In this document: piece after piece, positions 1 through 5,246 of the stretch | Layout of the letters: each line of letters begins with the position of its first letter | How positions within the stretch are numbered: position 1 is the first letter of the stretch | Assembly (NCBI GenBank): GCA_937967755.1 | Contig: CALBTA010000363.1 | Span: 1-6,198 of the forward strand | Origin: an uncultured Planctomycetaceae bacterium | Lineage (GTDB): Bacteria > Planctomycetota > Planctomycetia > Pirellulales > Pirellulaceae | Direction: 5' to 3' | DNA length: 6,198 nucleotides | Translations under genes and position numbers: made by a program | The notes under the pieces: model-generated | Seen by the model: only the letters and a program-made list of their open reading frames with translations | Database searches by the model: none | What the model was told of the DNA's origin: nothing

Positions 1-80
1 GCAGAGGTAAATCTTCAGGCCTTGACCATCTGAACCGTCAACGAATCTCAAACTCGAACGCATTTCGCAAGCTGCTGGGG
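1..80 (+). repeat. Degenerate copy of the ~70-bp REP-plus-tail element
   Basis: This segment aligns with 1816-1888. Shared blocks include ATCTGAA (29-35 versus 1840-1846), ACTCGAACGCA (52-62 versus 1863-1873) and a following TTCG. Identity over the tail is roughly three quarters by eye. The hairpin half at the left end has decayed: the paired arms visible in the other copies no longer match. It lies in the same orientation as the copies at 1816 and 1975. Confidence 0.5.
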
Positions 81-87
81 TTGAAGT

Positions 88-112
88 AGTAGGACGGGTT
101 TGTAACCCGTCC
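88..112. repeat. 25-bp palindromic repeat, copy 1 (upstream of the oxidase)
   Basis: Arms GGACGGGTT (92-100) and AACCCGTCC (104-112) are perfectly complementary around a 3-nt loop, TGT. The 25 bases 88-112 are identical to 1788-1812 just past the oxidase stop codon. No T-tract follows, so it does not look like a classical intrinsic terminator of an upstream gene. It is best described as a dispersed intergenic palindrome. Confidence 0.85.
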
Positions 113-116
113 TCTT

Positions 117-140
117 GTACGCAGTGGAACTGCGTTCTAC
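117..140. repeat. Small imperfect palindrome
   Basis: CGCAG (120-124) pairs with CTGCG (130-134) around TGGAA. The outer bases GTA (117-119) and TAC (138-140) pair across a 3-nt bulge. It sits between two other repeat elements and is probably part of the same repeat mosaic. There is only one copy in the window, so assignment as a repeat family is tentative. Confidence 0.35.
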
Positions 141-150
141 GAAACGTCGC

Positions 151-209
151 TATTCAAGCCGCGAAGATGGAAGCAGTGGACAAAAACACTGGCTGCCGCC
201 AGTGCCACA
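151..209 (+). repeat. TATTCAAGCC element with CACTGGC hairpin, copy 1
   Basis: The element begins TATTCAAGCCGCGAAG and ends in a perfect 7-bp hairpin, CACTGGC (187-193) and GCCAGTG (198-204) around a 4-nt loop, followed by CCACA. A second copy in the same orientation is at 2082-2143. The first 16 bases and the hairpin stem are identical in both copies, while the linker and loop differ. Stem conservation with a variable loop is what a structured dispersed repeat would show. Confidence 0.75.
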
Positions 210-219
210 CGGGTTGTCG

Positions 220-248
220 TGGCAAGCAGATCAACGTTGCGTTAAAAT
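220..248 (+). promoter_or_regulatory. Possible promoter of the FAD oxidase gene
   Basis: TAAAAT at 243-248 matches five of six positions of a sigma-70 -10 box. At a 17-nt spacing, TGGCAA at 220-225 matches only three of six positions of a -35 box. It falls in the short non-repetitive stretch before the GTG at 295, which is the right place. The -35 match is poor, so this is a weak suggestion. Confidence 0.2.
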
Positions 249-294
249 CCTATTGCTTCAGCACTTTCCATCCTTTCAACACGCCCATGATCCT

Positions 295-447
295 GTGAGC
301 GGAAAGAAACGCAAACGCAAATTGTTGCTATTTCTTGCCGTTGGATTTCTCGCACTTGCCAGCGTGCTGGCCAAACCGCTCGCGCATCTGCTGTCCACCG
401 CATCGAAGGACGTCAATGAACGAGCCGCCTCCGGGTTACCTGGATGA
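295..447 (+). CDS. Membrane-anchor N-terminus of the FAD oxidase, out of frame with the body
   Basis: Read from a GTG at 295, this 50-codon frame begins with a very basic stretch (SGKKRKRK), then a hydrophobic helix (LLLFLAVGFLALASVLA, about residues 10-26), then AKPLAHLLSTASKDVN. That is the pattern of a type II signal anchor or uncleaved signal peptide. The frame closes at TGA 445-447. It overlaps the start of the catalytic frame (ATG 416) by 32 nt and lies one frame away from it. Removing one A in the GAACGAG stretch at 418-424 would join the two smoothly as KDVNDEPPPGYLDD. I therefore infer one ancestral gene with a single-base frameshift, or a sequencing error. A separate small membrane peptide with a downstream restart is possible but less likely. 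No Shine-Dalgarno sequence precedes the GTG. The upstream part of the open frame (from 115) translates repeat DNA and is not included. Confidence 0.55.
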   Translation: MSGKKRKRKLLLFLAVGFLALASVLAKPLAHLLSTASKDVNERAASGLPG

Positions 448-1786
448 TGCCAGCCGGCTGAACCAAACGAAGGTTGTCGAGGTGTGGTCCGTCCCGGTGG
501 ATGAGGAAGATCCCGAAGCACAGCTCGCCCAGTTGCTGGCCAGGGCAAAGGCCCAGCGGCGGCATGTTTCCATCGCCGGCGCGCGGCACAGCATGGGTGG
601 GCACACGATCTACCCAGGCGGAATCGCCATCAACATGCTGCCACTGAACCAGATGGAGTTGGACGAGGATCGCGACTTGCTGACCGTTCAAGCCGGAGCC
701 CTCTGGGCGGACGTCATCCCCTACCTCGATGAACGCGGCCGCTCTGTGCAGATCATGCAGTCAAACAATTCGTTTTCAGTTGGTGGCTCGATCAGCGTCA
801 ACTGTCACGGTTGGCAATACGGCCGACCCCCGATTTGCTCGACCGTCGAGTCATTCCGCCTGATGCAAGCCGACGGAACCATTGTGCGTTGCAGCCGAGA
901 AGAAAATGCCGAATTGTTCTCGCTTGCCTTGGGCGGCTATGGTTTGTTTGGCATCATTCTCGACGTGGAACTTCGGGTCACGGCTAACGAGCGGTACCGG
1001 CTGGAGCAACACCTCGTGCCGATCGACGAAGCGCTGACCACCTTCGACACCCAGATCAAGAACCGGCCGGGGGTGGAAATGGTTTACGCGCGGATGAACA
1101 TCGTTCCCGATACGTTTTTGGACGAGGTGATTATCAACGCGTTCTTTCGCGACCCCGACGGAGAGATTCCAGCCCTTGGCGAGCCAGGAATGGCCGAGTT
1201 GAAGCGGGCTGTGTTTCGAGGATCGGCTGATAGCGACTATGGCAAAGAATTACGGTGGAGCGCCGAGACCAAACTGCAACCCTTGTTAGCGGGCAAGACG
1301 TTCTCTCGCAATCAGTTGTTGAACGAAGATGTTTCGGTCTTGCAAAACCGCTCCGCCGATTCGACAGATATCCTGCATGAGTACTTCGTCCCCCGCCAGC
1401 GCGCTGCCGGGTTTGTCGATGCGATGCGCAGAATCATTCCTCAACACGATGCGGATCTGCTGAACGTGACGATCCGTGCCGTGAACGAAGACGAGGACAC
1501 GCTGCTCCGCTACGCGGATCAACCGATGGTTGCGTTCGTCATGCTGTTCGTTCAAGACAAGACCGCATCGGGCGAGGCGAACATGCAAGCGCTTGCGCGG
1601 GACCTGATCGACGCGGCGGCCCAGCACCAGGGGCGGTACTATCTGCCCTACCGCCTGCATGCGACGCGCGAGCAGTTCGAAACGGCTTACCCGCGGGCGA
1701 AAGAATTCTTCGACAAAAAGCGGCACTACGACCCTGATGAGTTGTTTCAAAACCAGTTCTATCTAAAGTACGGCCAAGGATCCTAA
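416..1786 (+). CDS. FAD-linked oxidase, VAO/PCMH family
   Basis: From the ATG at 416 the protein has 456 residues. Residues 25-190 form a PCMH-type FAD-binding domain. VSIAGARHSMGGHT (51-64) corresponds to the loop that binds the FAD pyrophosphate in this family, and His58 sits where relatives such as gulonolactone oxidase carry an 8-alpha-histidyl FAD. SVGGSISVNCHGW (121-133) and GGYGLFGII (173-181) are further FAD-contact segments. The C-terminus, ending near HYDPDELFQNQFYLKYG (437-453), matches the usual end of sugar-lactone, cytokinin or berberine-bridge type oxidases. The enzyme should oxidise an alcohol or C-N group using FAD; the substrate cannot be read from sequence. The open frame extends back to an ATG at 335, but those 27 residues (Pro/Arg/Cys rich) are out-of-frame anchor DNA, so 416 is the better start. 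The frame immediately upstream encodes a membrane anchor one base out of register, so the intact protein was probably exported or membrane-tethered. As it stands the 416 product would be cytoplasmic. Confidence 0.85.
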   Translation: MNEPPPGYLDDASRLNQTKVVEVWSVPVDEEDPEAQLAQLLARAKAQRRHVSIAGARHSMGGHTIYPGGIAINMLPLNQMELDEDRDLLTVQAGALWADVIPYLDERGRSVQIMQSNNSFSVGGSISVNCHGWQYGRPPICSTVESFRLMQADGTIVRCSREENAELFSLALGGYGLFGIILDVELRVTANERYRLEQHLVPIDEALTTFDTQIKNRPGVEMVYARMNIVPDTFLDEVIINAFFRDPDGEIPALGEPGMAELKRAVFRGSADSDYGKELRWSAETKLQPLLAGKTFSRNQLLNEDVSVLQNRSADSTDILHEYFVPRQRAAGFVDAMRRIIPQHDADLLNVTIRAVNEDEDTLLRYADQPMVAFVMLFVQDKTASGEANMQALARDLIDAAAQHQGRYYLPYRLHATREQFETAYPRAKEFFDKKRHYDPDELFQNQFYLKYGQGS

Positions 1787-1787
1787 A

Positions 1788-1812
1788 AGTAGGACGGGTT
1801 TGTAACCCGTCC
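1788..1812. repeat. 25-bp palindromic repeat, copy 2 (immediately after the oxidase)
   Basis: This copy starts two bases after the stop codon and is identical over 25 bases to 88-112. Arms GGACGGGTT (1792-1800) and AACCCGTCC (1804-1812) enclose TGT. It is followed by six A rather than T. Any role in ending the oxidase transcript would therefore not be by the standard intrinsic mechanism. Confidence 0.85.
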
Positions 1813-1815
1813 AAA

Positions 1816-1846
1816 AAAGTAGATCGGCAGTCCCTGACGATCTGAA
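1816..1846 (+). repeat. REP-like hairpin unit 1, with tail to about 1888
   Basis: The arms AGATCG (1821-1826) and CGATCT (1838-1843) pair perfectly across an 11-nt loop, GCAGTCCCTGA. The 31-base unit matches the reverse complement of 1936-1966 at 29 of 31 positions. A tail reaching about 1888 is shared with the degenerate copy at 1-80 and partly with 1975-2040. Size and structure resemble bacterial REP sequences, but I cannot assign it to a named family. Confidence 0.75.
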
Positions 1847-1935
1847 GCGTGAACCAATCGCCCACTCGAACGCAATTCGGCAGCAGCACGCCTTCTGGAT
1901 TCCGGCCGTGAAAAAAATGGAAACTCGGTTTGTAG

Positions 1936-1966
1936 TTCAGATCGTCGGGGACCGCCGATCTACTTT
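1936..1966 (-). repeat. REP-like hairpin unit 2, inverted
   Basis: This is the inverted partner of unit 1. Arms AGATCG (1939-1944) and CGATCT (1956-1961) flank an 11-nt loop. Read on the minus strand the loop is GCGGTCCCCGA, differing from unit 1 by two bases. The same two differences separate unit 4 from unit 3, so plus-strand and minus-strand copies form two subtypes. Confidence 0.75.
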
Positions 1967-1974
1967 GGCCAAAT

Positions 1975-2040
1975 GTAGGTCGGCAGTCCCTGACGACCAG
2001 CAGCGTGAAAAAACGGCCCATTCAATCACGTTCCGCGCAA
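1975..2040 (+). repeat. REP-like hairpin unit 3 with tail
   Basis: Arms GGTCG (1978-1982) and CGACC (1994-1998) enclose the same loop as unit 1. Compared with unit 1, the A-T pair in the stem has become G-C, a compensatory change. The tail (AGCGTGAA, then a CCCATTC and ACG pattern) resembles the tail at 1845-1888, so the repeat is longer than the hairpin alone. Confidence 0.65.
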
Positions 2041-2081
2041 TGTTCGCGGATTGTTCGCCGGCTGCAGTCACGAACCCGCGA

Positions 2082-2143
2082 TATTCAAGCCGCGAAGCCG
2101 CAAGCGGTGGCTAAGACAATCACTGGCTAGGGCCAGTGCCACA
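2082..2143 (+). repeat. TATTCAAGCC element with CACTGGC hairpin, copy 2
   Basis: This is the second copy of the element at 151-209, three bases longer, in the same orientation. The hairpin CACTGGC (2121-2127) and GCCAGTG (2132-2138) is unchanged, while the loop is TAGG here against TGCC in copy 1. The linker has diverged (CCGCAAGCGGTGGC here). Confidence 0.75.
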
Positions 2144-2204
2144 TTCCCGCCTGGCCGATGTGCTGGTTCTTGCGTCAGCCAATTGGTCAATTCACCGGCA
2201 GTTC

Positions 2205-2232
2205 CAGTCGTCGGGGACCGCCGACCTACTTT
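2205..2232 (-). repeat. REP-like hairpin unit 4, inverted
   Basis: Read on the minus strand, its 23-base core matches unit 3 at 21 positions and carries the same two loop substitutions as unit 2. The stem core is GTCG (2207-2210) and CGAC (2222-2225), with an 11-nt loop. Like unit 2, it runs into TACTTTGGCC on its plus-strand right side, so the shared sequence extends a few bases beyond the hairpin. Confidence 0.7.
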
Positions 2233-2263
2233 GGCCGCCGGCCAAGTTCTTTCGGGAAAAATC

Positions 2264-2281
2264 AGTCGCGGAGCGACGGCA
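2264..2281 (+). repeat. 18-bp repeat AGTCGCGGAGCGACGGCA, copy A
   Basis: The same 18 bases recur at 2333-2350 and, inverted, at 2387-2404. Each copy contains its own small hairpin, GTCGC-GGA-GCGAC. It lies just before the CCTGGGGTT palindrome and appears to belong with it as one composite repeat. Confidence 0.75.
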
Positions 2282-2289
2282 CACGACAG

Positions 2290-2309
2290 CCTGGGGTTTC
2301 AACCCCAGG
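2290..2309. repeat. Palindrome CCTGGGGTT/AACCCCAGG
   Basis: The 9-base arms CCTGGGGTT (2290-2298) and AACCCCAGG (2301-2309) are perfectly complementary around two bases; in practice this is an 8-bp stem with a TTCA tetraloop. It sits between two direct copies of the 18-bp repeat. There is one copy in the window and no T-tract. Confidence 0.7.
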
Positions 2310-2332
2310 TCAACGGAAGCTCTCCAACAGAT

Positions 2333-2404
2333 AGTCGCGGAGCGACGGCATGTGGGTTGAAGTTGCAACGCAGCCGCCATTCATCATGCCGTCGCTCCGC
2401 GACT
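2333..2404. repeat. 20-bp perfect inverted repeat (copies B and C)
   Basis: Arm B (2333-2352) and arm C (2385-2404) are exact reverse complements over 20 bases, with 32 nt between them. Each arm is itself a hairpin (GTCGC/GCGAC), so the DNA or RNA can fold either as one long stem or as two short ones. The structure ends 24 nt past the stop codon of the minus-strand gene at 2429. It could protect or terminate that transcript, though no T-run accompanies it. Confidence 0.8.
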
Positions 2405-2428
2405 CGGATCGCAACTGACGCGTGCAAC

Positions 2429-2935
2429 TTAGTTCCTCAGCTCTCTTGCCAGATGCAAGAATTCAGCGTGAATCTCTGACTCCGGCGTAGAGTCTCGGCT
2501 GACCGCGAATCCAAACTCGTAACTAGCCCATGCCGCGGCACCGCGCGCCGACTTAGATGTGCATGCGATGATGGCCCACCCCAACATCGCTGCCGCGCTT
2601 GAATTGTAAACCTCTTCATCTTCAATAGTTCCGTCTTCGTAAAGTTGCGCGCAATCTGCAGCTCGATCTGCCAGCTTACTCTGCGTCGCCTCCGCCTCAC
2701 CCCGCGCTGCGCTCATCACTTGGTAGGGGATGCGCCCTTTAGAATACTCCTGCGCAACCTCAAACAAGTTTAGCAGTTCAGTTGGAAGCGAGATTCCGCT
2801 ACGTCGGACTCCCATCCGCACAACTTCGCACGCATATAGACGCAGCGCGGAGTCGTCACGTGCGTGACGAATTAGGGATGCAATATCCGCTGCAAGCGCA
2901 CCAAGATATTTATCTGCTATTAGATCGTTTTCCAT
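2429..2935 (-). CDS. Small helical protein, possibly Imm5-like immunity protein
   Basis: The product has 168 residues, with no signal peptide and no clear membrane span. It appears wholly alpha-helical and alanine rich. SALRLYACEVVRMG (29-42), NLFEVAQEYSKGRIPYQ (56-72), SAARGEAEA (75-83), AAAMLGWAIIACT (114-126) and GAAAWASYEFGFA (132-144) follow the order I associate with Imm5-like putative immunity proteins, where an LR-x-A-C helix precedes an xA-x-x-W/Y-x-x-G segment and alanine-rich helices. This is a resemblance by eye and I am not sure of it; hypothetical protein is the safe label. If correct, it would neutralise a toxin, but no toxin gene is nearby. The start is the ATG at 2933-2935, 28 nt after the priA stop, without a Shine-Dalgarno sequence. 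Codons such as CTA, ATA, GCA and CTT are frequent here compared with the GC-ending codons of priA, suggesting a later arrival. It may be transcribed with priA. Confidence 0.7.
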   Translation of the reverse strand: MENDLIADKYLGALAADIASLIRHARDDSALRLYACEVVRMGVRRSGISLPTELLNLFEVAQEYSKGRIPYQVMSAARGEAEATQSKLADRAADCAQLYEDGTIEDEEVYNSSAAAMLGWAIIACTSKSARGAAAWASYEFGFAVSRDSTPESEIHAEFLHLARELRN

Positions 2936-2963
2936 TGCTGGATTGGGTTACGCGTTTCAGTCA

Positions 2964-5246
2964 TCACAACATATCCAACGGGTCAACATCAACAATCCAC
3001 TGCACTTCATCCGGTGGTTTCAGGCCGGTGGTGGCTTGTTGGACGATGGTTCGCATGGCTTCTAAATCGGTGCCGGTGATGAGCATGTGGAAGCGGTATT
3101 TGTCTTGCAGCTTGGCGATGGGGGCTTCGGCCGGGCCGAGCAGGCGGGCGTCTGATTGGGTGGCGGCGATGCCCGCTTCGATGGTATCGCCGATTTGTTC
3201 GGCGTACTGTTCGGTCGTCACGTCCGACGGGCCGCGGCAGACGACGCGGATCATCTGCGAAAACGGCGGGTAGCCGTATTCCTTCCGCGAAGGCAGCTCC
3301 CGTTCGGCGAACAGCTTGTAATCATGCTCAACCGCCGATTGAATCGCGTCGTGTTCAGGGCTGAACGTTTGCACCAACACGCGGCCCCCTCGCTCTCCCC
3401 TGCCCGTCCGCCCGGCGACTTGAGTGACCAGTCCGAAAGTGCGCTCAGCGGCGCGAAAATCGGGAAAGTGCAAGGCGCTATCGGCGTTGATGACCCCGAC
3501 CAGCGTCACGCCGGGAAAGTCAAGGCCCTTGGCGATCATCTGCGTGCCGAGCAGAATTCTCACCTCGCCGCTGCGGAAGCGGGCAAAGGCCGCCTCGTGG
3601 CTGCCGGGCTTTCGCATCGTGTCGCTATCCATCCGCAGGCACTCGACCCGCGGGAACCGCTGGCGGACCTCTTGTTCCAGCCGCTGCGTTCCCAGCCCGC
3701 GAAAATTGATGCCTTCAAAATTGCATTCGGGGCAAACCGTAGGCGTGGCGATTTCGTAATCGCAATAATGGCACAGGGCGTTTTCTTTGTCGCGGTGGTG
3801 CGTCAACGCGATATCACAGTGCGGGCATTCGACGACATGCCCGCAGGCCGGGCATTGAATCTGCGTCGAGAAGCCCCGCCGGTTGAGCAACAGAATGATC
3901 TGCCCGCCGGCGTTGAGCGCCGCGGTCGCCGCTTGATGAAGCTGCCGGCTGATCGCCCCGCGGCTGCGGCGGTCGCGAAATTCGATCCGCAAATCCAGCG
4001 TATCGACCTCCGGCAACGGGCGATCCAGAACCCGCCCCGGCAATTCAACCAGCGCGTAATCGCCCGCTGCCGCCCGGTGATAACTTTCCAGCGCCGGCGT
4101 GGCGGAACCTAAAACCAACTGAGAACCCACTTGCCTGGCCCGATGCTCGGCCACGGTGCGGGCGTGGTAACGCGGCGTGCTATCCTGTTTGAACGACGGG
4201 TCGTGTTCTTCGTCGAGCACGATCAGGCCCAACTTCGGCACTGGGGCGAAGACCGCGCTGCGCGCGCCGACGACGACCTCGACCTCGCCGCGGGCGATTC
4301 GCTGCCAATGCCAGTTTCGCTCTGGCCCTGTCAGGTGGCTGTGCAGCACCGCCACGTTTTGAAACCGGCTGCGGAAGCGCTGCTTCGTTTGCGGTGTGAG
4401 GCTGATTTCAGGGACCAAAACAATCGCCTGCCGGCCGCAGCGAACGACTTCCTCGATGGCCCGAATGTACACTTCGGTCTTGCCGCTGCCGGTGACGCCG
4501 TGCATCAGAATGGTGCGATGCTCGCGGGCGTTCATCGCGCCAACGATGGTATCGAGCGCGGCCTGCTGTTGCTCGTTCAGCTGGTGGGCCGCTTCGCGCG
4601 GCGGCGGGGCCTCGTCGTGATCGGAATGTTGCACGCGTTTTGTCTCTTCCCGCACGAGGCCTTTCTTGCGCAATTCGTTGACCGGGCCAATCGTACAGTC
4701 AGCCGCCTTGGCCAATTGGTGAACCGTCAACGGGCGCGGCGACCCGGCCAACAGCTTGAGCGCGTGTGCTTGTTTCTTGGGAAGTTTCAGTTGCGTCAGC
4801 CGGGCCGCCACCGACGTCGGCACGCTCAGCAGCACAATTTCCCGCGTGCCGGCCTGATGGCGAACGCCTGAGGGGATCGCACATTCAATCGCCTGGCCCC
4901 AATCGCAAAGGTAATATTCGGCCAGCCACTGCGTTAGCTCAAGCAGCGGCTTGTCCAACAGTGGCGAATTATCGACCACGCCGCGCACTTCCTTCAGCGG
5001 CCGGCCGGTCTGCGTTTTGCCGGCGACATCAACACACCACGCGACGATCGCCCGATTGCTTCGCCCGAACGGAACCCGCAGCCGCCGCCCCGGTTCGACC
5101 TGCTGCAACAGGCGGTCGGGAATTGCGTAGTCGAACTTTCCGCCGGGGCCTTCGGTCAGCACAACGCTGGCGATTTTCTGGTAGCCGGCGTCGTCAATCT
5201 CCCACGGCTGCGGCGCGGTATCGAAAAGTTGAGACTGATGTGTCAT
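2964..5246 (-). CDS. priA: Primosomal protein N', replication-restart helicase PriA
   Basis: PriA is a 3'-to-5' DNA helicase that recognises abandoned replication forks and D-loops and reloads the replicative helicase. The 760-residue product is close to the family's usual 730-830. Residues 15-115 form the 3'-end-binding domain (VPFGRSNRAIVAW at 58-70). A winged-helix segment covers roughly 155-205. The helicase core has Walker A GVTGSGKT (250-257), DEEH (345-348), GSATP (380-384), motif V GTQMIAKGLDFPG (567-579) and motif VI QVAGRTGRG (609-617). Eight cysteines (465, 468, 474, 477, 492, 495, 505, 508) form the two zinc sites expected in PriA. All key residues are present, so it should be active. 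The open frame reaches an ATG at 5309, but its first 21 residues (MSTAFLCYIDQ...) do not look like PriA and would lie in the divergent promoter region. I therefore prefer the ATG at 5244-5246. It is transcribed away from nadD, and a small gene follows 28 nt downstream. Confidence 0.97.
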   Translation of the reverse strand: MTHQSQLFDTAPQPWEIDDAGYQKIASVVLTEGPGGKFDYAIPDRLLQQVEPGRRLRVPFGRSNRAIVAWCVDVAGKTQTGRPLKEVRGVVDNSPLLDKPLLELTQWLAEYYLCDWGQAIECAIPSGVRHQAGTREIVLLSVPTSVAARLTQLKLPKKQAHALKLLAGSPRPLTVHQLAKAADCTIGPVNELRKKGLVREETKRVQHSDHDEAPPPREAAHQLNEQQQAALDTIVGAMNAREHRTILMHGVTGSGKTEVYIRAIEEVVRCGRQAIVLVPEISLTPQTKQRFRSRFQNVAVLHSHLTGPERNWHWQRIARGEVEVVVGARSAVFAPVPKLGLIVLDEEHDPSFKQDSTPRYHARTVAEHRARQVGSQLVLGSATPALESYHRAAAGDYALVELPGRVLDRPLPEVDTLDLRIEFRDRRSRGAISRQLHQAATAALNAGGQIILLLNRRGFSTQIQCPACGHVVECPHCDIALTHHRDKENALCHYCDYEIATPTVCPECNFEGINFRGLGTQRLEQEVRQRFPRVECLRMDSDTMRKPGSHEAAFARFRSGEVRILLGTQMIAKGLDFPGVTLVGVINADSALHFPDFRAAERTFGLVTQVAGRTGRGERGGRVLVQTFSPEHDAIQSAVEHDYKLFAERELPSRKEYGYPPFSQMIRVVCRGPSDVTTEQYAEQIGDTIEAGIAATQSDARLLGPAEAPIAKLQDKYRFHMLITGTDLEAMRTIVQQATTGLKPPDEVQWIVDVDPLDML

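Larger units (their letters stand above)
1..294. other. Gene-free, repeat-containing region upstream of the FAD oxidase
   Basis: I see no credible coding sequence here; an open frame starting at 115 mostly translates repeat DNA. From left to right the region holds a degenerate copy of the roughly 70-bp REP-plus-tail element (1-80), a perfect 9-bp-stem palindrome (92-112), a small dyad CGCAG/CTGCG at 120-134, and a copy of the TATTCAAGCC element with its CACTGGC hairpin (151-209). The remaining 85 bases before the GTG at 295 are the only non-repetitive part and should contain the oxidase promoter. The left edge cuts the region, so the upstream gene is unknown. Confidence 0.6.
1787..2428. other. 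Repeat mosaic between convergent genes, no coding sequence
   Basis: These 642 bases lie between the ends of two genes that face each other. The open frames across them (up to 160 codons) translate repeat elements and none looks like a protein. In order the region holds the 25-bp palindrome (1788-1812), REP-like units in orientations +, -, +, - (1816, 1936, 1975, 2205), the second CACTGGC element (2082-2143), a 9-bp-stem palindrome (2290-2309), and a three-copy 18-20-bp repeat (2264, 2333, 2385). No T-rich terminator was seen. Hairpins at both gene ends could stabilise or end the two converging transcripts, which is inference. Confidence 0.75.

Noticed and set aside
335..415. Longer start for the FAD oxidase at ATG 335
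   Set aside because: The extra 27 residues are Pro/Arg/Cys rich, and the same DNA in the neighbouring frame encodes a convincing basic-plus-hydrophobic anchor, so this stretch is a shadow of the anchor.
416..447. Programmed ribosomal frameshift joining anchor and enzyme
   Set aside because: No slippery heptamer, strong downstream hairpin or in-frame Shine-Dalgarno stimulator was seen in the overlap; a mutation, read error or internal start is simpler.
1792..1818. Intrinsic terminator of the oxidase
   Set aside because: The 9-bp hairpin is followed by A residues, not T, and the identical sequence occurs upstream of the gene, so it is better called a dispersed palindrome.
2264..2404. CRISPR-like array
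   Set aside because: There are only three copies, one of them inverted, with unequal spacing and no cas genes; this is not a CRISPR architecture.
1908..2479. Several overlapping open frames across the repeat mosaic, including phrases such as VAERRHTTAWGFNPR
   Set aside because: These are translations of the palindromic repeats in different frames and directions; no start context or conserved domain supports them.
3156..4871. Two long plus-strand open frames (318 and 246 codons) opposite priA
   Set aside because: They are antisense to a clear PriA with all motifs. Their products are Arg/Ala rich without recognisable domains, as expected from the third-position GC bias of priA.
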